Shown in pieces: positions 13,448 through 14,696 of a DNA stretch of 14,696 nucleotides. Location of the stretch: assembly GCA_013813345.1 (NCBI GenBank), contig JACCRW010000126.1, positions 1 to 14,696 of the forward strand. The letters are read 5' to 3'. Positions within the stretch are counted from its first letter, which is position 1. Each line of letters starts with the position of its first letter. The notes below the pieces were generated by a model that saw nothing but the letters and a program-made list of their open reading frames with translations, did no database searches and was not told the DNA's origin. This stretch comes from Actinomycetota bacterium (lineage in GTDB: Bacteria; Actinomycetota; Thermoleophilia; Gaiellales; Gaiellaceae). The position numbers were made by a program, and so were the translations under genes.

Positions 13448-13783
13448 GGTCGTTCGCGCACCCTCGCTCGTCCGAAGGAGAAACGGTCGCGGTCGTGGCG
13501 GGCGCGCCTACGGGGCGCTGTGCGCGACGAGATCATCCCACGTGATCGTCCTCTCGCACGTCGGCGCCGGCGCTTCCCTCGCCTCGCGCGTCAACCGCCG
13601 TCGCAGACGCGGCCGCAGGGACGGTCGCACGGACGGTTGCAGACACCGTTGCAGACACGGTCGCAGACATGCGCGGAAAAATTTTGACGAAGTCGACGCT
13701 GGTTTGTGACGACCTGGGGAAGGATGTGTGCTACGCGAGCTGAGCTCGACCCGCCCAGCGCCGCGTCCGGCTTCGGACCTCGG
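13448..13783. other. 336-base gap between convergent rluB and trpS
   Basis: No convincing gene. It holds the 12-bp tandem array (13600-13671), an A/T tract (aaaaatttt, 13677-13685) abrupt in this GC-rich DNA, a TTGACG (13684-13689) with no fitting -10, a palindromic cgagct-g-agctcg (13737-13749) and a small hairpin gtccg-gctt-cggac (13765-13778) just past the trpS stop. The A/T tract on the minus strand reads as five T's but no stem precedes it closely. Short open frames over the array are discussed in the findings. Confidence 0.6.
13600..13671. repeat. Six tandem 12-bp repeats, consensus GTYGCAGACACG
   Basis: Units start at 13600, 13612, 13624, 13636, 13648 and 13660: gtcgcagacgcg, gccgcagggacg, gtcgcacggacg, gttgcagacacc, gttgcagacacg, gtcgcagacatg. 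Units 4-6 are nearly identical, units 2-3 more diverged. Being a multiple of three without internal stops, the array is open in all frames: one minus frame reads Cys every fourth residue, another reads SATV repeats. Confidence 0.8.
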
Positions 13784-14696
13784 CTACCGCACGAAGCCCA
13801 TCCGCTCGTACATCCGGGCAAGCGTAGGCGCCGACGCCTCGCGCGCCTTGTCCGCCCCGAGCGCGAGCAGCCGCCGTAGCTCCGCCGGATCCGCCCGAAG
13901 CTCACGGTAGCGTTCCTGGATCGGCGCGACCGCCTCGACGACGGCTTCGCCGACGTCCTGCTTGAACGCCCCGTAGCCGGTGACTCCATAGCGCGCCTCG
14001 ATATCCTCGACGGATTCCCCGTTCAGTGCCGCGAGGATGTCGATCAGGTTCGTCACGCCCGGCTTCTCGGGATCGCGCCGCACCTCGCGGCCCGAGTCGG
14101 TCACCGCAGAGCGGAACTTCTTCCGGATGACGTCGAGCTCGTCCAGCAGGAGCACCGTCCCTTGCGGTGTCCCTGCCGTCGTAGACATCTTCCGCGTCGG
14201 CTCCTGCAGGTCCATGATCCGCGCGCCCACCTCGGGGTAGACGCCCGCCGGGACCTTGAACGTCTCGCCGAACCGCGAGTTGAACCGCTCCGCGACGTCG
14301 CGCGCAAGCTCGACGTGCTGGCGCTGGTCGTCCCCGATCGGGACGATGTCCGTCTGGTAGAGCAAGATGTCGCCCGCCATCAGCACCGGGTAGGTGAAGA
14401 GGCCCGCGGAGATGAACTCCTGCCGGTCGCCCTTGTCCTTGAACTGCGTCATCCGGCCGAGCTGGCCGTAGCTCGTGACCGAGCCGAGGAGCCAAGCCGC
14501 CTCGGCGTGCGCCGCCACATGGCTCTGGCAGAACACCGTCGAGCGCTCCGGGTCGAGCCCGGTCGCGAGGAGCATCGCGGCGAGGTCGAGCGTGCGTTCG
14601 TGGAAGTCCCGCGGGTCGTACTCGACGGTGATCGAGTGCAGGTCGACGATGCAGAAGAACCCCTCGCCCTGCTCCTGGGTCGCCGCGTACTGGCGG
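13784..14696 (-). CDS. trpS: Tryptophanyl-tRNA synthetase (5' end missing)
   Basis: 303 residues are visible; about 30 N-terminal residues, including the HIGH-type motif, lie beyond the window edge, and the frame is open to the last base. A class I synthetase charging tRNA-Trp. Diagnostic blocks: FFCIVDLHSIT, SHVAAHAEAAWLLGSVTSYGQLGRMTQFKDKG, MAGDILLYQTDIVPIGDDQRQHVEL, and the C-terminal AVTDSGREVRRDPEKPGVTNLIDILA. The KMSKS loop reads KMSTT (codons at 14191-14177), followed by AGTPQGTVLLLDE. ATG 14575 is an internal Met, not the start. It ends YERMGFVR and converges with rluB. Confidence 0.95.
   Translation of the reverse strand, partial: RQYAATQEQGEGFFCIVDLHSITVEYDPRDFHERTLDLAAMLLATGLDPERSTVFCQSHVAAHAEAAWLLGSVTSYGQLGRMTQFKDKGDRQEFISAGLFTYPVLMAGDILLYQTDIVPIGDDQRQHVELARDVAERFNSRFGETFKVPAGVYPEVGARIMDLQEPTRKMSTTAGTPQGTVLLLDELDVIRKKFRSAVTDSGREVRRDPEKPGVTNLIDILAALNGESVEDIEARYGVTGYGAFKQDVGEAVVEAVAPIQERYRELRADPAELRRLLALGADKAREASAPTLARMYERMGFVR

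Noticed and set aside
13600..13671. CRISPR-like array
   Set aside because: Units are contiguous 12-mers with no spacers and no cas genes nearby.
13591..13989. Cys-rich minus-strand frame as a metallothionein-like or modified peptide
   Set aside because: The Cys periodicity comes from the 12-bp repeat; the frame's start lies within trpS in another frame and no local start or ribosome site exists.

Overview
The window is high-GC DNA with densely packed genes, several GTG starts and frequent short or absent leaders. The gene set (a DnaE1-type replicative polymerase with an intact PHP domain, scpA-scpB, an S4-domain pseudouridine synthase, lgt, trpS, an ECF sigma/anti-sigma pair) fits a chromosomal segment of an actinobacterium. 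The wording of several proteins reminds me of Thermoleophilia (Gaiellales/Solirubrobacterales), but that placement is inference. I see no mobile element, CRISPR array, tRNA or rRNA.

Layout: (1) 1-653 holds the tail of a plus-strand gene and a convergent 2H-phosphoesterase-like gene whose first catalytic His appears to be Ser. (2) 887-4899 is a plus-strand run: dnaE, a VOC-fold protein 6 bases later, then a 52-residue membrane peptide with its own leaderless-type promoter; it meets a minus-strand VOC gene (4896-5318). (3) 5319-7763 is a regulatory module: an ECF sigma factor overlapping a membrane anti-sigma-like protein, followed by two paralogous exported proteins with a YtkA-like look. The same bipartite sequence, GGAACC-N14-GGTGTAG, lies before the sigma gene and before the exported pair, which suggests that the sigma factor activates itself and the pair. 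(4) 7879-10351 runs a 66-residue conserved-looking protein, lgt, scpA and scpB. (5) 10348-12737 is a minus-strand tandem pair of M29-family aminopeptidases, placed between scpB and rluB, genes that are often adjacent elsewhere. (6) rluB (12758-13447) and a 5'-truncated trpS (13784-end, minus) converge on a 336-base gap holding six 12-bp tandem repeats and an A/T tract.

The best candidates for something new are the sigma/anti-sigma/exported-twin module with its matched promoters, the use of a shared CTAG for both stop codons at all three abutting convergent gene pairs, the altered 2H active site, an 11-bp-arm palindrome inside dnaE, and the 12-bp repeat array. Assignments of housekeeping genes are firm; functions of the exported twins, the 66-residue protein and the 52-residue peptide are unknown.
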